Shown: positions 23,628-33,692, numbered from the stretch's first letter. The stretch is DNA of 41,245 bases from Salipiger mucosus DSM 16094 (GCF_000442255.1 NZ_KE557280.1:124944-166188); one strand, 5' to 3'. The notes: generated by a model from the letters alone, not told the origin. Numbers and translations are program-made.

Positions 23628-23838
23628 ATCGTCGCTCGAATTCACGCCGGAAGGTCTGCGCGTTCCAGGGCGGAGCTCATCCGCACGAAATCGCCCAGGT
23701 GCATGGCACGCCGCGATGTCGACGCATTCCAAGCGCCTCGGCTCGGCGGGCCGGACGACCGCCAGCCTCCACGGCCCGCGTGGGTCGTGGAGGTTCGCCG
23801 CGTCGCCCGCCTCTCTCCGCCAGGCGCGGAGGGCACGT

Positions 23839-24048
23839 TTATCCGGTTTCCCCGTTCAACCACGCCAGGGCGGCAGTCTGCGTATCGAAACGCCGCACGT
23901 CATCGACCTTCTGGCGCTCTCCGTCGAGCTCGGTGTACTCCTCGCCACGGTAGCGGGTTTCGGTCTTGCCGTTGGGCGTTTCGCAGGTCTTCTGCCAGAC
24001 TTCCCGTGCGCCCTGGCGTTCAAGAAGTGTCCAATCTGCGCTGGTCAT
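23839..24048 (-). CDS. Small uncharacterised protein, 69 aa
   Basis: Starts MTSADWTLLERQGAREVWQK and contains GKTETRYRGEEYTELDGER and ALAWLNGETG. No signal, span or known domain is visible; the sequence looks like a compact beta-rich soluble protein. The ribosome site AAGGAGG 6 nt before the ATG is close to ideal, which is the main reason to call the gene. It stands alone on the minus strand between the H-NS gene and the Cys-cluster protein. Confidence 0.72.
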   Translation of the reverse strand: MTSADWTLLERQGAREVWQKTCETPNGKTETRYRGEEYTELDGERQKVDDVRRFDTQTAALAWLNGETG

Positions 24049-24143
24049 GGCTGGCCTCCTTTCTGCGAGGTTTGTAAGACAAAACCATCACGGGGGCGCC
24101 ACAGTTCCTGCCCCGCAGGGCAGGTCACAGGTCCGGGAGCCGC

Positions 24144-24668
24144 TCACCGTCCGGCGAAGCGGCCCTCGGGCATGTATTTCCGGATTCCGTGCAGGAAGAT
24201 GTCGATCTCCAGCGCGAGGCCCACCTCGAACTCGTTGAGCTCCGCCCCGCTCCAGCGGTGCTGCTCGAGCCGGGCCAGGAAATCGCGACGCGCCTGGTCG
24301 TGCTGCGCGTCCAGCGGCAGCGTATCGGCAGCGCGCAGCAGGTCGATGCGCTTGTGCACCTCGCGCATGCCCGAAAAGGCCTCCATCATGGGCCGCGTCA
24401 GCCGCGGATCCGTCTGCCAGGACCGTCCGCCAAAGACGTCCTGCACGACCCGGTTGCCGGCGCCCAGGCAGTCATAGGCGACGCAGCCCGGAAAGCCTTC
24501 CTCGGCCAGCCTGTCGTGGATCGAGCAGCTGTGCCCCGAAAGGTTCCGGCACGGCTCGCCCGGGTTCTTGTCGAAGGCGAAATCCTTGCCCTTGTCGAAG
24601 GCCAGCGCGATGCAGCACAGCGCTGCACATTTCGAGCAATCGGTCTTGAGAGGGTCGGTCTGGGACAT
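24144..24668 (-). CDS. YkgJ-like cysteine-cluster protein, 174 aa
   Basis: The N-terminal half has eight Cys in a pattern CxxCxxxCC (C11, C14, C18, C19), C40, C48 (HSCSIHDRL), then GCVAYDC (C62, C67) followed by LGAG. This is the metal- or Fe-S-binding arrangement of YkgJ-type proteins. A similar domain precedes pentapeptide repeats in some bacteria, but no such repeats follow here. The C-terminal half is helical and acidic. Function is unknown. It is a single minus-strand gene, about 200 nt downstream of the GAF protein gene. Confidence 0.82.
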   Translation of the reverse strand: MSQTDPLKTDCSKCAALCCIALAFDKGKDFAFDKNPGEPCRNLSGHSCSIHDRLAEEGFPGCVAYDCLGAGNRVVQDVFGGRSWQTDPRLTRPMMEAFSGMREVHKRIDLLRAADTLPLDAQHDQARRDFLARLEQHRWSGAELNEFEVGLALEIDIFLHGIRKYMPEGRFAGR

Positions 24669-24883
24669 TCTGGCTATCGGCTTTCAATGGTCCGCCCCGG
24701 GGCAGGGTCTCGCGCCGCCCTATCCCGCGGAACGCCCCCGGAATGCAAGGTCCGGCGGATACCCTGCGACGTCGCGCCAGACAAGGATACCTCAAAGGGG
24801 CAGGCAATCGGCACGGGCGAGGCGCCGGGCCCAAGACGCATCTTCGATGCCGCGCCCTTCGCAGCCGCGGCCTGCTCGGAATG

Positions 24884-25384
24884 TCAGGCGATCAGCTTGA
24901 GTGTCTGCAATGCGGCGCGCAGAAGGACCTGCTGGCTTCCGAGGTCCGCCAATTTCTCGATGCATTTCCGGTCGCGCTCGCTCCAGATGCGCGGGGTGGT
25001 GTCGATGGCGCAGACCGCCCCGATCATGTCATCGGCCGGCCCCTTCAAGGGCGCGCCAAGGTAGGCGCTCACGCCCATTTCGTGCCGGGCGGGATGATCG
25101 CGGAACTCGGGATCGCGGCTCAGGTCCGGGATGACCAGTGGCCCACTGCGCAGCCGGACCTCGTTGCACAGCGACAGCGACAGGGGAGTCGAGCAGACCT
25201 CCGGATGCTCGCGGCACAGCCCGCGGCTGGCCTTGAAGACCTGTCGCTCGTTCTTGTCATCGATCACGGAGACAAGCGCGATCGGGGCGAGCACGGTCTG
25301 ATGTACGAGGTCGACGATGTTGTCGAAGACCGCGTCGGGGCCCCGGTCGAACAGACCGAGATCGTTCAGGGTGAACCGTTTCAC
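24884..25384 (-). CDS. Stand-alone GAF-domain protein, 166 aa
   Basis: One GAF domain spans nearly the whole protein: AVFDNIVDLVHQTVLAPIALVSVIDDKNERQVFKASRGL, then PLSLSLCNEVRLRSGPLVIPDLSRDPEFRDHP and YLGAPLKGPADDMIGAVCAID. GAF domains bind cyclic nucleotides, tetrapyrroles or other small molecules; no conserved chromophore Cys can be assigned with confidence. GGAGGAG 6-8 nt before a GTG (25384) gives the best start; a GTG five codons earlier overlaps that site. With no output domain it probably works through a partner. It is divergent from the siderophore receptor operon. Confidence 0.85.
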   Translation of the reverse strand: MKRFTLNDLGLFDRGPDAVFDNIVDLVHQTVLAPIALVSVIDDKNERQVFKASRGLCREHPEVCSTPLSLSLCNEVRLRSGPLVIPDLSRDPEFRDHPARHEMGVSAYLGAPLKGPADDMIGAVCAIDTTPRIWSERDRKCIEKLADLGSQQVLLRAALQTLKLIA

Positions 25385-25798
25385 ATCGGTCTCCTCCACA
25401 CCAGGACACTCCCCATAGGTAAAGGAGATTGTGCGATGCAGGTTTTTGTCAAATCACGAATAGCCGTCAGCCGAAATGGTCACAATCATTCCAGAATGGC
25501 TGCAACTGGTGGTCACATTCCGATGCCCCGAGAATGAATTCAAGTCAATTGCACAATTTATGAATGCCCCCGCCCCGATGCCGTCTTTGGGCTCCGGGAC
25601 AGGCAGCGGGACCGCGCGCGCCGGGATGGCCAGCGGGCCCGGGCCAGGAACGGCGGCCGTCTATCCCGCTTGTCCTGAACGGATTTTCGGCGAAGCGGGA
25701 CGTCGTTTCACGCGATTCCGGATTCCTGACCAAAACTGTTTGTCTTTATCGGAAGGCCGTGAAACAACGCCGCTCGTGTCCATTCAGGGAGTATGACC
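25385..25798. other. Divergent regulatory region before the siderophore operon
   Basis: About 410 bases. The half next to the GAF gene is AT-richer (25430-25565) and includes GAATGAATTCAAGTCA, an imperfect TGA-N7-TCA that only loosely resembles iron-rhodo boxes (TGA-N9-TCA). No gene is supported. An iron-responsive promoter is expected here, but I cannot fix its elements. Confidence 0.4.
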
Positions 25799-27868
25799 AT
25801 GCACGTTTCGCGATCGGCCCTTCTTGTTGCCTTGGGAGCCGCACTGCCTGCAGCCGCGCAGGACGCCGGCACGCTCGACCTCGGCACGCTGGTCCTCGAA
25901 GCCGAGAGCGACGCCACGCTCGATCAGAACGGCTACGTCGCTCTCTCCGGCCGGCAGGCGACCAAGCTCGACACGCCGATCCGCGACATTCCGCAGGCGA
26001 TCAGCACCGTCACGCAGGACCAGGTCGAGGACCAGGTCCCGCGCACGCTGCTGGAAACGCTGGCCTACACCGCCGGCTCGAGCGTCGGGAACTTCGCCTT
26101 CGACACGCGCTACGACGCGATCTACCTGCGCGGCTTCCCGGCCTATTACACCGGGCTGTTCCGCGACGGTCTGCGGCAGGTGAACGGCCCCTCGGCCTGG
26201 TACCGGAACGAGCCCTATACCTTCGAGGGGGCCTCGGTCCTGAAGGGGCCGGCCTCGTCGCTCTACGGCGTGAGCGGGCCGGGCGGCATCGTCAACATCG
26301 TCTCGAAGCGTCCCAAGGACGAGCCCTTCCGCGAGCTGAAGTTCACCACCGGCACCGACGACCGCGCCGAGCTGGCTTTCGACTTTACCGGCCCGCTCGA
26401 CGAGGCCGGGCGCCTGACATACCGGCTCACCGGGCTGGTGCGCGACGCCGACACGCCGCTCGACGGCTACTCCGACGACAAGACCCTGATCGCCCCGGCG
26501 CTCACCTACGAGCTGACCGACCGCACGAGCATCACTTTCCTCGGCGAATACTCCGAGTCCACGGTCGGCGGCACCGCCTCCTACTACAACCCGTCCTACG
26601 GCGAGGCCTCCGAGATCTACAACGGCGATCCGGACTACAACGATTTCGACCAGACACAGTACCGCATCGGCTACGAGATCGAGCACGAACTCACCGATGC
26701 CGTCACCCTGCGCCAGAACCTGCGCTACTCCGAGGTGGACGCCGACCTCGAGTACAGCGGCTACTACGACAGCGGCGCCTCGCTCGCGCGGTACTGGGGC
26801 CACTACCTCGAGGACATCGAGGTCTTCACCGTCGACACGCTGGCCGAGGCCGAGTTCACCACCGGCGCCATCGATCACACGCTGGTCGGCGGCGTCGACT
26901 ACTCATGGTCCGACTACGATGCCTACTCGACGACGGGCTACGTCTCGGCCGAGGCGACCGACGCGGTCGACGTGCCCTATTCCGGCGGGCAGGAGACCGA
27001 GCAGGTCGGCATCTACCTGCACGACCAGATGACGACCGGGCCCTGGACCGTCTTCCTCAGCGGACGCTACGACTGGGTGGACATGACCTCGCGCGACGCG
27101 GCCCGCGACGGGACCGACACCTCGGACGAAGCCTTCTCGGGCCGCATCGGCGCCTCCTACCAGGTCTCGACCGACCTCAGCGTCTTCGGCAACGTCTCGA
27201 CCTCCTTCTCGCCGAACGTGGGCGTGGTCTACGACGACGTGACCTCCGACGACAGCCGCCCGGCCGAGCCGACGCGCGCGCTTCAGAAGGAGATCGGCAT
27301 CAAGTACCAGCTGCCCGGCAGCGAGAGCCTGATCACCGCCTCGCTCTTCGACATCGCGCAGGAGGACGGCGTCGTCTTCGACACCTCGACGGGCGTGAAC
27401 AAGCAGCGCCAGCTCGACCTGCGCTCGCGCGGGTTCGAACTCGAGGGCAACGTGAACTTCGGCAACGGGCTGAGCGCGATGGGCTCCTATACCTACGTCG
27501 ACATGGAGATCGAGAAGGGCGCGGCCGACACCGATGGCAACACGCTTTCGGCAACGCCCTACCACACGGCCTCGGTCTGGGGCTTCTACGAGCCGCAGGC
27601 CGGCGCGCTCGAGGGCTTCGGCTTCGGCGCGGGCCTGCGCTACATCGGCGAAAGCTGGGGGGACGACACCAACACCTTCAAGAACGACGCCTACCTCTTC
27701 ACCGACCTCGCCATGTCCTACGACTTCGGCGAAGTGGGCTACGACGGGCTCGAGCTTCAGGTGAACGCCAAGAACGTCTTCGACGAGACCGGCCAGACCT
27801 GCAGCGCGGGCAACTGCTACCGCTACGAGGGCCGCACCGCGACCGCCAGCATCCGCTACCGCTTCTGA
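25799..27868 (+). CDS. TonB-dependent siderophore receptor, 689 aa
   Basis: An outer-membrane receptor of the FhuA/FpvA type. The signal peptide (about residues 1-21, [10 protein letters not shown]) is followed by a TonB-box-like [11 protein letters not shown], and a plug domain from about 45 ([17 protein letters not shown], then [20 protein letters not shown] and [26 protein letters not shown]). A 22-strand barrel ends in ASIRYRF with an aromatic last residue, the usual assembly signal. A Cys pair near the C-terminus ([11 protein letters not shown]) is typical of the ferri-siderophore group. The ATG at 25799 is preferred because GGGAG lies 7 nt upstream; the ATG at 25793 would be too close. 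The stop overlaps the start of the MFS gene (TGATG). Confidence 0.95.
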   Translation: MHVSRSALLVALGAALPAAAQDAGTLDLGTLVLEAESDATLDQNGYVALSGRQATKLDTPIRDIPQAISTVTQDQVEDQVPRTLLETLAYTAGSSVGNFAFDTRYDAIYLRGFPAYYTGLFRDGLRQVNGPSAWYRNEPYTFEGASVLKGPASSLYGVSGPGGIVNIVSKRPKDEPFRELKFTTGTDDRAELAFDFTGPLDEAGRLTYRLTGLVRDADTPLDGYSDDKTLIAPALTYELTDRTSITFLGEYSESTVGGTASYYNPSYGEASEIYNGDPDYNDFDQTQYRIGYEIEHELTDAVTLRQNLRYSEVDADLEYSGYYDSGASLARYWGHYLEDIEVFTVDTLAEAEFTTGAIDHTLVGGVDYSWSDYDAYSTTGYVSAEATDAVDVPYSGGQETEQVGIYLHDQMTTGPWTVFLSGRYDWVDMTSRDAARDGTDTSDEAFSGRIGASYQVSTDLSVFGNVSTSFSPNVGVVYDDVTSDDSRPAEPTRALQKEIGIKYQLPGSESLITASLFDIAQEDGVVFDTSTGVNKQRQLDLRSRGFELEGNVNFGNGLSAMGSYTYVDMEIEKGAADTDGNTLSATPYHTASVWGFYEPQAGALEGFGFGAGLRYIGESWGDDTNTFKNDAYLFTDLAMSYDFGEVGYDGLELQVNAKNVFDETGQTCSAGNCYRYEGRTATASIRYRF

Positions 27869-29085
27869 TGCCGGACCTGCGGCAGACCCTGGGCACCGTC
27901 GGCACGATCGGCGGTGTCTACGTCGCGCAGAGCGTGATCGGCGGCGTCACCTGGACCGGTCTTCCCGGCGTGCTGCGTGCGCAGGGGCTGCCGCTCGACC
28001 GGATCGGGCTCATCTCGCTGCTGGTGCTGCCCTGGGCATTGAAGTTCCTCTGGGCCCCGGCGGTCGAGCGCTACCGCCTGCCGGCGCGGGGGCGCGATCG
28101 CTCGGGACGCATCGTGGCGCTCGGGGCGCTGGCGGTCATCGCGGTCCTGCTCGTGACCGGCCTGATCGGCCCGGCGCCGGTGCTGCCGGTGCTGGCGCTG
28201 CTCATGGTGGCGGCCTTCGCCACGGCGACCGTCGACATCGCCTGCGACGGCTTTGCCGTCGCGGCGCTCGCGGGCACGCGCTACGGCTGGGGCAACGCCG
28301 CGCAGGTGGGTGGAGCCTATCTCGGCTCGGCCATCGGCGGGGGCGTCTTCCTCATCGTGGTCGACCGCGCGGGCTGGCTCTCGGGCACCTCGGCCATGGC
28401 CGCCGTCATCGCGGCGCTCTGCCTGCCGTTCCTGCTGCTCGCGTGGCGCGGACGGCCCGCCGAACGCAGCCACCAACCCAGCCTCCGCGCCGCGCTCGCG
28501 CGGCCCGAGGTGCGCCGCGGCCTCGGCATCGCGGCGCTCTACGTCATCTCGCAGAAGACGGCGATGGGCCTTTTCGGGCCGTTCTTCATCGACGCGGGCT
28601 ACGACCTTGCGCAGCTCGGCCTGCTGAGCGGCGCGGGCAGCCTCACGCTGGGGCTTGCCGGCGCGCTTGGCGGCGGTGGCTTCGTGCGCCGCTTCGGCAG
28701 CCGCCGCGTTCTGGTCGGCGCGGTGATCGCGCAGGCCGCGATCCTCGGGCTCGTGGCGCTCTCGGCCGGCCCGGGCCTCCTGCCGGTCGCCGGCATCGCG
28801 CCCCTCGCCATGGTCACCAGCACCGCCGTCATGGCCTTCGGCTTCGTGGCGCTCTACGGCCAGTTCATGGCCTGGTCCGATCCGCGCCAGGGCGGCGTGG
28901 ACTTCACGCTCTTCCAGTGCATGGACGCCGCCCTCAGCATGCTCGCCGGCGTCGCGGCGGGCGTCGTGGCCGAACACTTCGGCTACGGCACGGTCTTCAC
29001 CATCGCCTGCATGCTCGCGCTCGCGACGATCCCCGCGATCCTCGGCGCGACACGGGCCTCCGACAGGACGCACTCCCATGCCTGA
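27868..29085 (+). CDS. RhtX/FptX-like MFS siderophore carrier, 405 aa
   Basis: A 12-span major-facilitator protein: [26 protein letters not shown] at the start, then [19 protein letters not shown] (the loop 2-3 motif of the RhtX/FptX and AmpG-related carriers), and [12 protein letters not shown] in span 4 or 5. RhtX and FptX bring rhizobactin or pyochelin across the inner membrane as single polypeptides. The position between a TonB receptor and a ferric-siderophore reductase, with a 1-nt overlap to the receptor gene and an 8-nt overlap to the next gene, makes that role very likely here. The ligand is unknown. Confidence 0.93.
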   Translation: MPDLRQTLGTVGTIGGVYVAQSVIGGVTWTGLPGVLRAQGLPLDRIGLISLLVLPWALKFLWAPAVERYRLPARGRDRSGRIVALGALAVIAVLLVTGLIGPAPVLPVLALLMVAAFATATVDIACDGFAVAALAGTRYGWGNAAQVGGAYLGSAIGGGVFLIVVDRAGWLSGTSAMAAVIAALCLPFLLLAWRGRPAERSHQPSLRAALARPEVRRGLGIAALYVISQKTAMGLFGPFFIDAGYDLAQLGLLSGAGSLTLGLAGALGGGGFVRRFGSRRVLVGAVIAQAAILGLVALSAGPGLLPVAGIAPLAMVTSTAVMAFGFVALYGQFMAWSDPRQGGVDFTLFQCMDAALSMLAGVAAGVVAEHFGYGTVFTIACMLALATIPAILGATRASDRTHSHA

Positions 29086-30115
29086 TCCCGATCTCGTCGC
29101 CGAAAGCCTGCTGCCCGACGTGCCCTTCGCGCGCCTGCGCGAACTGGTCCTCGGTCTCGCGCAGGAGCAGGAGCTGCCCGTCGAACGCAACGATCCCGGC
29201 GCGCTCGTCGTCGGCACCGCCTACGGGCGGCTCGGCTTCGAGCAGCGCCCCGAGGGCGCCGCGGCCCGCATCACCGCGCCGCGCGCCGACCACCTGCAGG
29301 CGCTCAAGGACAGCATCGTCGGCCAGGTCTCGGCCGCATGGCCCGAGGCCGCGCAGGCGCTGCGCTGGTCCGACGGCGCCGGGGCAGGGCGCCTGCCGCC
29401 CAACGTCCGCCTCATGGCGCTGGAGAGCATCGAGGCCCTCGACTGCGGCTTCCTGCGCATCGCCCTCGCGGGCGATGTCTCGCGCTTTTCCGACGATGCG
29501 ATCCATTTCCGCCTCGGCCTGCCGCCGCGCGGCCTCGCGTGCCCGGAATGGCCGCGGCTCGGCGACAACGGCGCGACCGTCTGGCCCAAGGGCGACGCCG
29601 CGCTGCAACTCCCGGTTTACACGGCCCGCCACGTCGATCCCGCGCGCGGGCGGCTCGTCTTCGACCTCTTCCTGCACGATGGCGGACGCGCCGGGGACTG
29701 GCTGCGCGCCGCCGCGCCGGGCACCGAGATGGCCGTCATCGGCCCCGGCGGAGGCGGCTGCCGCGTCGAGGGCGAGATCCGCGCCTTCGCCGACGAAACC
29801 GCCTTCCCGGCGATCGCGCGCCTGCTCGAGCGCAACCCGGACCTCACCGGCGAGATCACGCTTCAGGCCGGCAGCGCGACCACGCGCGCCTATCCGCTTC
29901 CCGACCACCCGGGCCTGCGCCTGCACCGGCCCGAGGGCTTGACGCCCGAGATCATGGCGGAGCGGGCCATCGCCGCGATGGAGGCGGCCCCCGAGGCCTA
30001 CCTCTGGTTCGCCGGAGAGCGTGACGCGGCCCAGCACCTGCGCCGGGCCTACCGGCAGGCCGGCCGCCCCCCGCGCCGGTCCTACATCTCGGCCTACTGG
30101 ACCAAGGCCGCCTAG
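29078..30115 (+). CDS. Siderophore-interacting protein (ferric-siderophore reductase, SIP family), 345 aa
   Basis: A cytoplasmic flavoprotein that releases iron from imported ferri-siderophores by reduction. An N-terminal DUF2218-like region ([23 protein letters not shown]) precedes the FAD-binding part, with [26 protein letters not shown] (the R-x-Y-S/T flavin motif region appears as VYTAR), [10 protein letters not shown], and the NAD(P)H-binding SIP domain with [17 protein letters not shown] and a final [11 protein letters not shown]. The last motif closely matches the family C-terminus. It is the third gene of the operon, overlapping the MFS gene by 8 nt. This completes an outer membrane, inner membrane and cytosol uptake line. 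Confidence 0.95.
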   Translation: MPDPDLVAESLLPDVPFARLRELVLGLAQEQELPVERNDPGALVVGTAYGRLGFEQRPEGAAARITAPRADHLQALKDSIVGQVSAAWPEAAQALRWSDGAGAGRLPPNVRLMALESIEALDCGFLRIALAGDVSRFSDDAIHFRLGLPPRGLACPEWPRLGDNGATVWPKGDAALQLPVYTARHVDPARGRLVFDLFLHDGGRAGDWLRAAAPGTEMAVIGPGGGGCRVEGEIRAFADETAFPAIARLLERNPDLTGEITLQAGSATTRAYPLPDHPGLRLHRPEGLTPEIMAERAIAAMEAAPEAYLWFAGERDAAQHLRRAYRQAGRPPRRSYISAYWTKAA

Positions 30116-30215
30116 CCACACCGGGCGGCTTCCGTGCCCCGCCATGCGCGCCGGCCATTCCTTTCGCCCGCGCCACGGCCTAGACAGGACGCCGAGGCAA
30201 GACACAGGTGAAACC

Positions 30216-30518
30216 ATGCGCGGAACGATCTTCAAGGTGCTGGCGGCGGGCCTTCTGACCGGCGTGCTCACGGCCTGCTCGGCATCGGGCGGCTGGAACG
30301 GCCGGCACGAGGTATATGGCGTCGAGGAGGGCGACATGCTCAAACTTCGCGGCGGCCCCGGAACCGGCTTCGACATCTACACCGGGCTGCCCAACGGGAC
30401 CGTCGTGCAGGTGCACGAGTGCACGCCGACCGGCGGCACCAGCTGGTGCGAGGTCTCGCTCGAGCGGGCGAGAGGCCTCCGGGGCTGGGTCTCGGAGGCC
30501 TACCTGCGGGAGCTCTGA
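30216..30518 (+). CDS. SH3-domain lipoprotein, 100 aa
   Basis: The lipobox L-T-A-C21 after a hydrophobic signal (FKVLAAGLLTGVLTAC) predicts a lipid-anchored protein. The rest is one bacterial SH3 (SH3_3) domain: MLKLRGGPGTGFDIYTGLPNGT, CEVSLERARGLRGWVSEAYLREL. Such domains bind peptidoglycan or proteins in the envelope. A Cys pair inside the domain (HECTPTGGTSWCEV) could form a disulfide. AGGTGA precedes the ATG. It lies 100 nt after the siderophore operon and could be read from it, but a separate role is more likely. Confidence 0.87.
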   Translation: MRGTIFKVLAAGLLTGVLTACSASGGWNGRHEVYGVEEGDMLKLRGGPGTGFDIYTGLPNGTVVQVHECTPTGGTSWCEVSLERARGLRGWVSEAYLREL

Positions 30519-30698
30519 CCGGAGGCGCCGCGACGCGTTTGCATCGGCGCCCGGGGCGACGAAACGGCCGCCCCCGGGCGACTTGCCGCCGAACCTGGCT
30601 GAACGGTGGCGAAACCTGCGCGAAATGGCTTGTTTCGAGGCGCACGAATCGACCTATTCTTCTGTCTGCGCGGAGCTCCGTGGACAGAGGGCAGGCCG

Positions 30699-32438
30699 TT
30701 GGGTATCGACATTGACAGTTACCATCTGGCTGCGACGCAGTACGCTTTCCTGCTGCGCCTCGTCGATGCCCTCCGACCCATCGCCGATCCGGTCGAGATC
30801 CAGGCCGAGGCCTGCCGGATGCTCGCCGACTGGCTCGAGGTCGACCGTGCCTATTACGTCGAGATCGACGAGGACATGGGCCTCGCCCGGGTCGAGCGCG
30901 ATTACGTCCGCGGGGACATCGGATCGCTTGCCGGACAGTATGACCTCGCGGACTTCGGCTGGTCGGTCGAGATCCTGCGCCGGGGCGAATGTCACATCGT
31001 CCCGGACGTGCGCAGCTCGCCCCTCGTTCCCGACGAGGACCGCGCGGCTTCGGTCGCCATCGGCATCATCGCCAGCCTCGCCGTGCCGCTGTCGAAAGGC
31101 GGCCGGCTGGTGGGTGCGCTCAGCGTCACGCTCGACCGCCCACGCGCCTGGAGCCGCGAAGAGGTCGGCCTGATCTGCGAAGTCGCCGAGCGGATCTGGT
31201 CGGCGATCAAGGAGGCGCGCGCCGAGGCGAACCTGCGCCTGAGCGAGACCCGCAACCGCGCTTTTGTCGAGGCGATGGACGACGCGGTCTGCATCTTCGA
31301 GCGCCTGCCGCTTCGCCCGGACGCGCTGCGCGACTACCGGTGCGTGACGATGAACCGGGCCATGCAGGAGATGTTCGGCATTCCCGACCTCAGCGGCCAG
31401 TCGATCCGCGACAGTTTCCCGGACGAGGTCGAGGACTGGTACGACGACTATGACCGCGTCCTCGAAACCGGGGAGTCGGTCCGCACCGAGCGTGAGTCCA
31501 AGCCCCAGGGCATGCTGCTCGAGATGTTCGTGGCACGCATCGAGGACGGCTCGCAGCAGCGCCTGCTGGCCATCATCCGCGACGTGACCCGACGCAAGCG
31601 CGCCGAAGAGGCGCTCCGCCAGAGCGAGCAGCGCTTCCGCGCACTGGTCGCCGCGACCTCCTACGCGATCTACAGCATGAGCCCCGACTGGCGCGAGATG
31701 CGCCAGCTCGACGGCCGCGGCTTCATCAGGGACACGCATGCGCCCACGACCGACTGGCTCGAAGCCTACATCGACCCCGAGGATCAGCCCGAGGTCCTTG
31801 CCGCCATCCGGGCCGCCATCGAGACGAAAGGCGTCTTCCAGCTCGAACACCGGGTCAAGCTTCCGGACGGCACGCTCGGCTGGACCGTTTCGCGGGCGAT
31901 CCCGCTGATGGACGAGCGTGGCGAGATCGTCGAGTGGTTCGGCGCGGCCAGCGACGTGACCGAACGCCGGCAGGCCGAGGAAGAGGTGCGGCAGACCGAG
32001 CTGCGGCTCCGGGTCGCCCAGGAAGCCGCCGGCGTCGGCACCTTCGACTGGCTGGTGGAGACCGGCGAAGGCCGCTGGAGCCCCGAGCTGGTCACCATGT
32101 TCGGCCTGCAGGAGGGCGTCATCGGCGGCCGCTACGAGGACTGGATCTCGCTGATCCACCCCGAGGACCTTCCCGTCGCCACGCGCTGCATCGACGCCGC
32201 GCTCGAGCACGGCGTCCTCGAAGGCGAGTGGCGCATCCTGCGCCCCGACGGCGAGGTCGTTTGGGTGCTGGTCCGCGGCACCGTCGAGCAGGACCGGCAG
32301 AACCGACCCCGGCGCCTGACGGGCGCGCAGCTCGACATCACCGAGCGCGTCCTCACCGAGCAGCGCATGAGAGAGCTGATCGCCGTGGTCAACCAGCAGA
32401 TCATCGAGCTGCGGCGGCAGCAGGGCGGGGGAAACTGA
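30699..32438 (+). CDS. GAF-PAS-PAS-PAS sensor protein without output domain, about 579 aa
   Basis: Domains in order: GAF (about residues 15-180, with AACRMLADWLEVDRAYYVEI-like helix and LAVPLSKGGRLVGALSV), then three PAS/PAC units. The PAC ends are visible as IIRDVTRRKRAEEALRQSEQRF, AASDVTERRQAEEEVRQTELRL and GAQLDITERVLTEQRMREL. After the last PAC only VVNQQIIELRRQQGGGN remains, exactly where a histidine-kinase (HWE/HisKA) or GGDEF domain would normally begin. It could be a partner sensor or a gene that lost its output. The start is a TTG (30699) with GAGGG 7-11 nt upstream; a GTG 31 codons earlier is possible but adds unconserved-looking sequence. A Crp/Fnr-type regulator follows 105 nt downstream. 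Confidence 0.82.
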   Translation: MGIDIDSYHLAATQYAFLLRLVDALRPIADPVEIQAEACRMLADWLEVDRAYYVEIDEDMGLARVERDYVRGDIGSLAGQYDLADFGWSVEILRRGECHIVPDVRSSPLVPDEDRAASVAIGIIASLAVPLSKGGRLVGALSVTLDRPRAWSREEVGLICEVAERIWSAIKEARAEANLRLSETRNRAFVEAMDDAVCIFERLPLRPDALRDYRCVTMNRAMQEMFGIPDLSGQSIRDSFPDEVEDWYDDYDRVLETGESVRTERESKPQGMLLEMFVARIEDGSQQRLLAIIRDVTRRKRAEEALRQSEQRFRALVAATSYAIYSMSPDWREMRQLDGRGFIRDTHAPTTDWLEAYIDPEDQPEVLAAIRAAIETKGVFQLEHRVKLPDGTLGWTVSRAIPLMDERGEIVEWFGAASDVTERRQAEEEVRQTELRLRVAQEAAGVGTFDWLVETGEGRWSPELVTMFGLQEGVIGGRYEDWISLIHPEDLPVATRCIDAALEHGVLEGEWRILRPDGEVVWVLVRGTVEQDRQNRPRRLTGAQLDITERVLTEQRMRELIAVVNQQIIELRRQQGGGN

Positions 32439-32543
32439 TGATGCCCCTGAGACTGCGCCAGGCCTTCCGCCCGCGTTCCGCTGCCGCGTCCCGGCGGTCC
32501 GCACCGGGCCTCCGGCGACCCTCCAGGTCGGAAAGGGGCGCTC

Positions 32544-33344
32544 ATGCCCCGGATTGACGCGAAGCCCAGCGGCGCGAGGTGCCATCTGGACACGAGCGAT
32601 CATTTCGCCGGATTGCGGCCCGAGACACTCGGCGCATTGACCGGGATGTGCCGCCGCCAGACCTTTCAGAATGGCCAGACCGTGCTCCGCGGAGGCGAAG
32701 CCGCGGGCTTCGTCGGCAGCGTGCGGCACGGTTTCCTGCGGATGCAGAAGACCTCGCAGGCGGGCAACCGCCACACCGTCGGGCTGCTCGCCTCGGGCGA
32801 CATCTTCGGCGACACCCTCGGACACCTCTCCGATTTCGACATCGAGGCCGCCACCGAGGCCGAGGTCTGCATGTTCCCGCAAGAGCCCTTCGCGGCGCTT
32901 CTCGACAGCGCGCCGGACCTCGAGACGATGATCTACCGCAAGAAGCTCGCCGACCTCGAACACGCGCGCGACTGGCTGCTGATCCTGTCGCACCAGCGCA
33001 TCCGCAGCCGCCTCGCCGGGTTCCTGCTCACGGTCTGCACGCGCTACGGCCGGATCGACAACCTGTTGCAGGCGGTGAACGGCCACATCGAGATGCGTAT
33101 CCCGATCAACCGGCTGGACCTCGCCTGCATGCTCGGCACCCGGCCGGAGTCGCTCTCGCGGGCCTTCCGCAGCCTTGCCGAGGCCGGCGGGATCCGCCTG
33201 CTGAAGCCCGACCTGCTGCGCATCCTCGATGTCGCCATGCTCCTCGAGGACGCGGGCGATATCGGTCCTGCCGTGGCGAGGGATATCGAGGGAATGCTGC
33301 AGGACCTCGCGCAGCGCCGCCCGGCGCCCGACCGGCCGAAGTAG
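32544..33344 (+). CDS. Crp/Fnr-family transcription regulator, 266 aa
   Basis: N-terminal cyclic-nucleotide-binding-type beta roll (about residues 20-130: FQNGQTVLRGGEAAGFVGSVRHGFLRM, TVGLLASGDIFGD), a long dimer helix (IYRKKLADLEHARDWLLILSHQ), and a C-terminal winged HTH with MRIPINRLDLACMLGTRPESLSRAFRSLAEAGGIRLL. The recognition helix is RPESLSRAFRSL. It has few Cys and no FNR-type N-terminal Cys cluster, so an Fe-S oxygen sensor is unlikely; DNR-like heme or other effectors are possible. The ribosome site is AAAGGGG. It lies after the GAF-PAS gene on the same strand and may be in one operon with it. Confidence 0.92.
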   Translation: MPRIDAKPSGARCHLDTSDHFAGLRPETLGALTGMCRRQTFQNGQTVLRGGEAAGFVGSVRHGFLRMQKTSQAGNRHTVGLLASGDIFGDTLGHLSDFDIEAATEAEVCMFPQEPFAALLDSAPDLETMIYRKKLADLEHARDWLLILSHQRIRSRLAGFLLTVCTRYGRIDNLLQAVNGHIEMRIPINRLDLACMLGTRPESLSRAFRSLAEAGGIRLLKPDLLRILDVAMLLEDAGDIGPAVARDIEGMLQDLAQRRPAPDRPK

Positions 33345-33576
33345 GTCTCTGCCGGGGGCAGGGTGCGAACGCAGCCGTACATCTGGGGAAGTGGCGTACA
33401 GGCCCGGAACGGGATGGGCCATGCTGCGTCCGCCAGCCGCTTCTGAACATGCCGGGGCGGTGAATCAATCCGTGTGGCGTGCCGGTGTCGGGGTGTTGCA
33501 GAAGAGCACCGGTTCTCGCGCGGACGACGGCAAATTTCTGCTCGGCGCGCGGTTTGGCAGGTGATCCGGAAGGGAG

Positions 33577-33686
33577 GGAGTGCGGCGACCCTCAGGGAGG
33601 AGGAGAGAGGGCCGCCGCTGATTTCCGGGGTTCAGGGAGGAGGAGAGAACCCTTGGAAACTGTCAGGCGTCTTTGCAGCGCCGTTG
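33577..33686 (-). ncRNA. Cuckoo/CcsR-type small RNA, locus 2
   Basis: Same design as locus 1 on the minus strand. Hairpin one pairs GGGTTC with GAACCC (33647-33652 with 33628-33633) around the loop TCTCCTCCTCCCT. Hairpin two is a 12-bp stem (33607-33618 with 33582-33593) around an identical loop. Differences from locus 1 keep the pairing: GAAUCC is replaced by GAACCC (G-U to G-C), and one A-U in the long stem becomes G-U. This supports selection on structure. The 5' end is inferred from the promoter at 33693-33720. No DUF1127 gene is seen upstream; the conserved upstream block has stop codons in the frames that are open at locus 1, so it is not coding. Confidence 0.8.
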
Positions 33687-33692
33687 AGAAAC

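Noticed and set aside
25500-25560. Possible iron-responsive (RirA-type) box before the siderophore receptor
   Set aside because: TGA and TCA half sites occur but with 7 instead of 9 spacing bases, too weak to annotate as an operator.
32438-32557. 39-codon Arg-rich frame overlapping the end of the sensor gene and the start of the Crp/Fnr gene
   Set aside because: A GGGG-rich site precedes it and it could be translationally coupled, but composition is low-complexity and it overlaps a better gene start. No evidence for conservation.
30654-33422. A 922-codon open frame on the minus strand
   Set aside because: It runs antisense across two well-supported genes (GAF-PAS and Crp/Fnr). Third-position GC bias explains the lack of stops.
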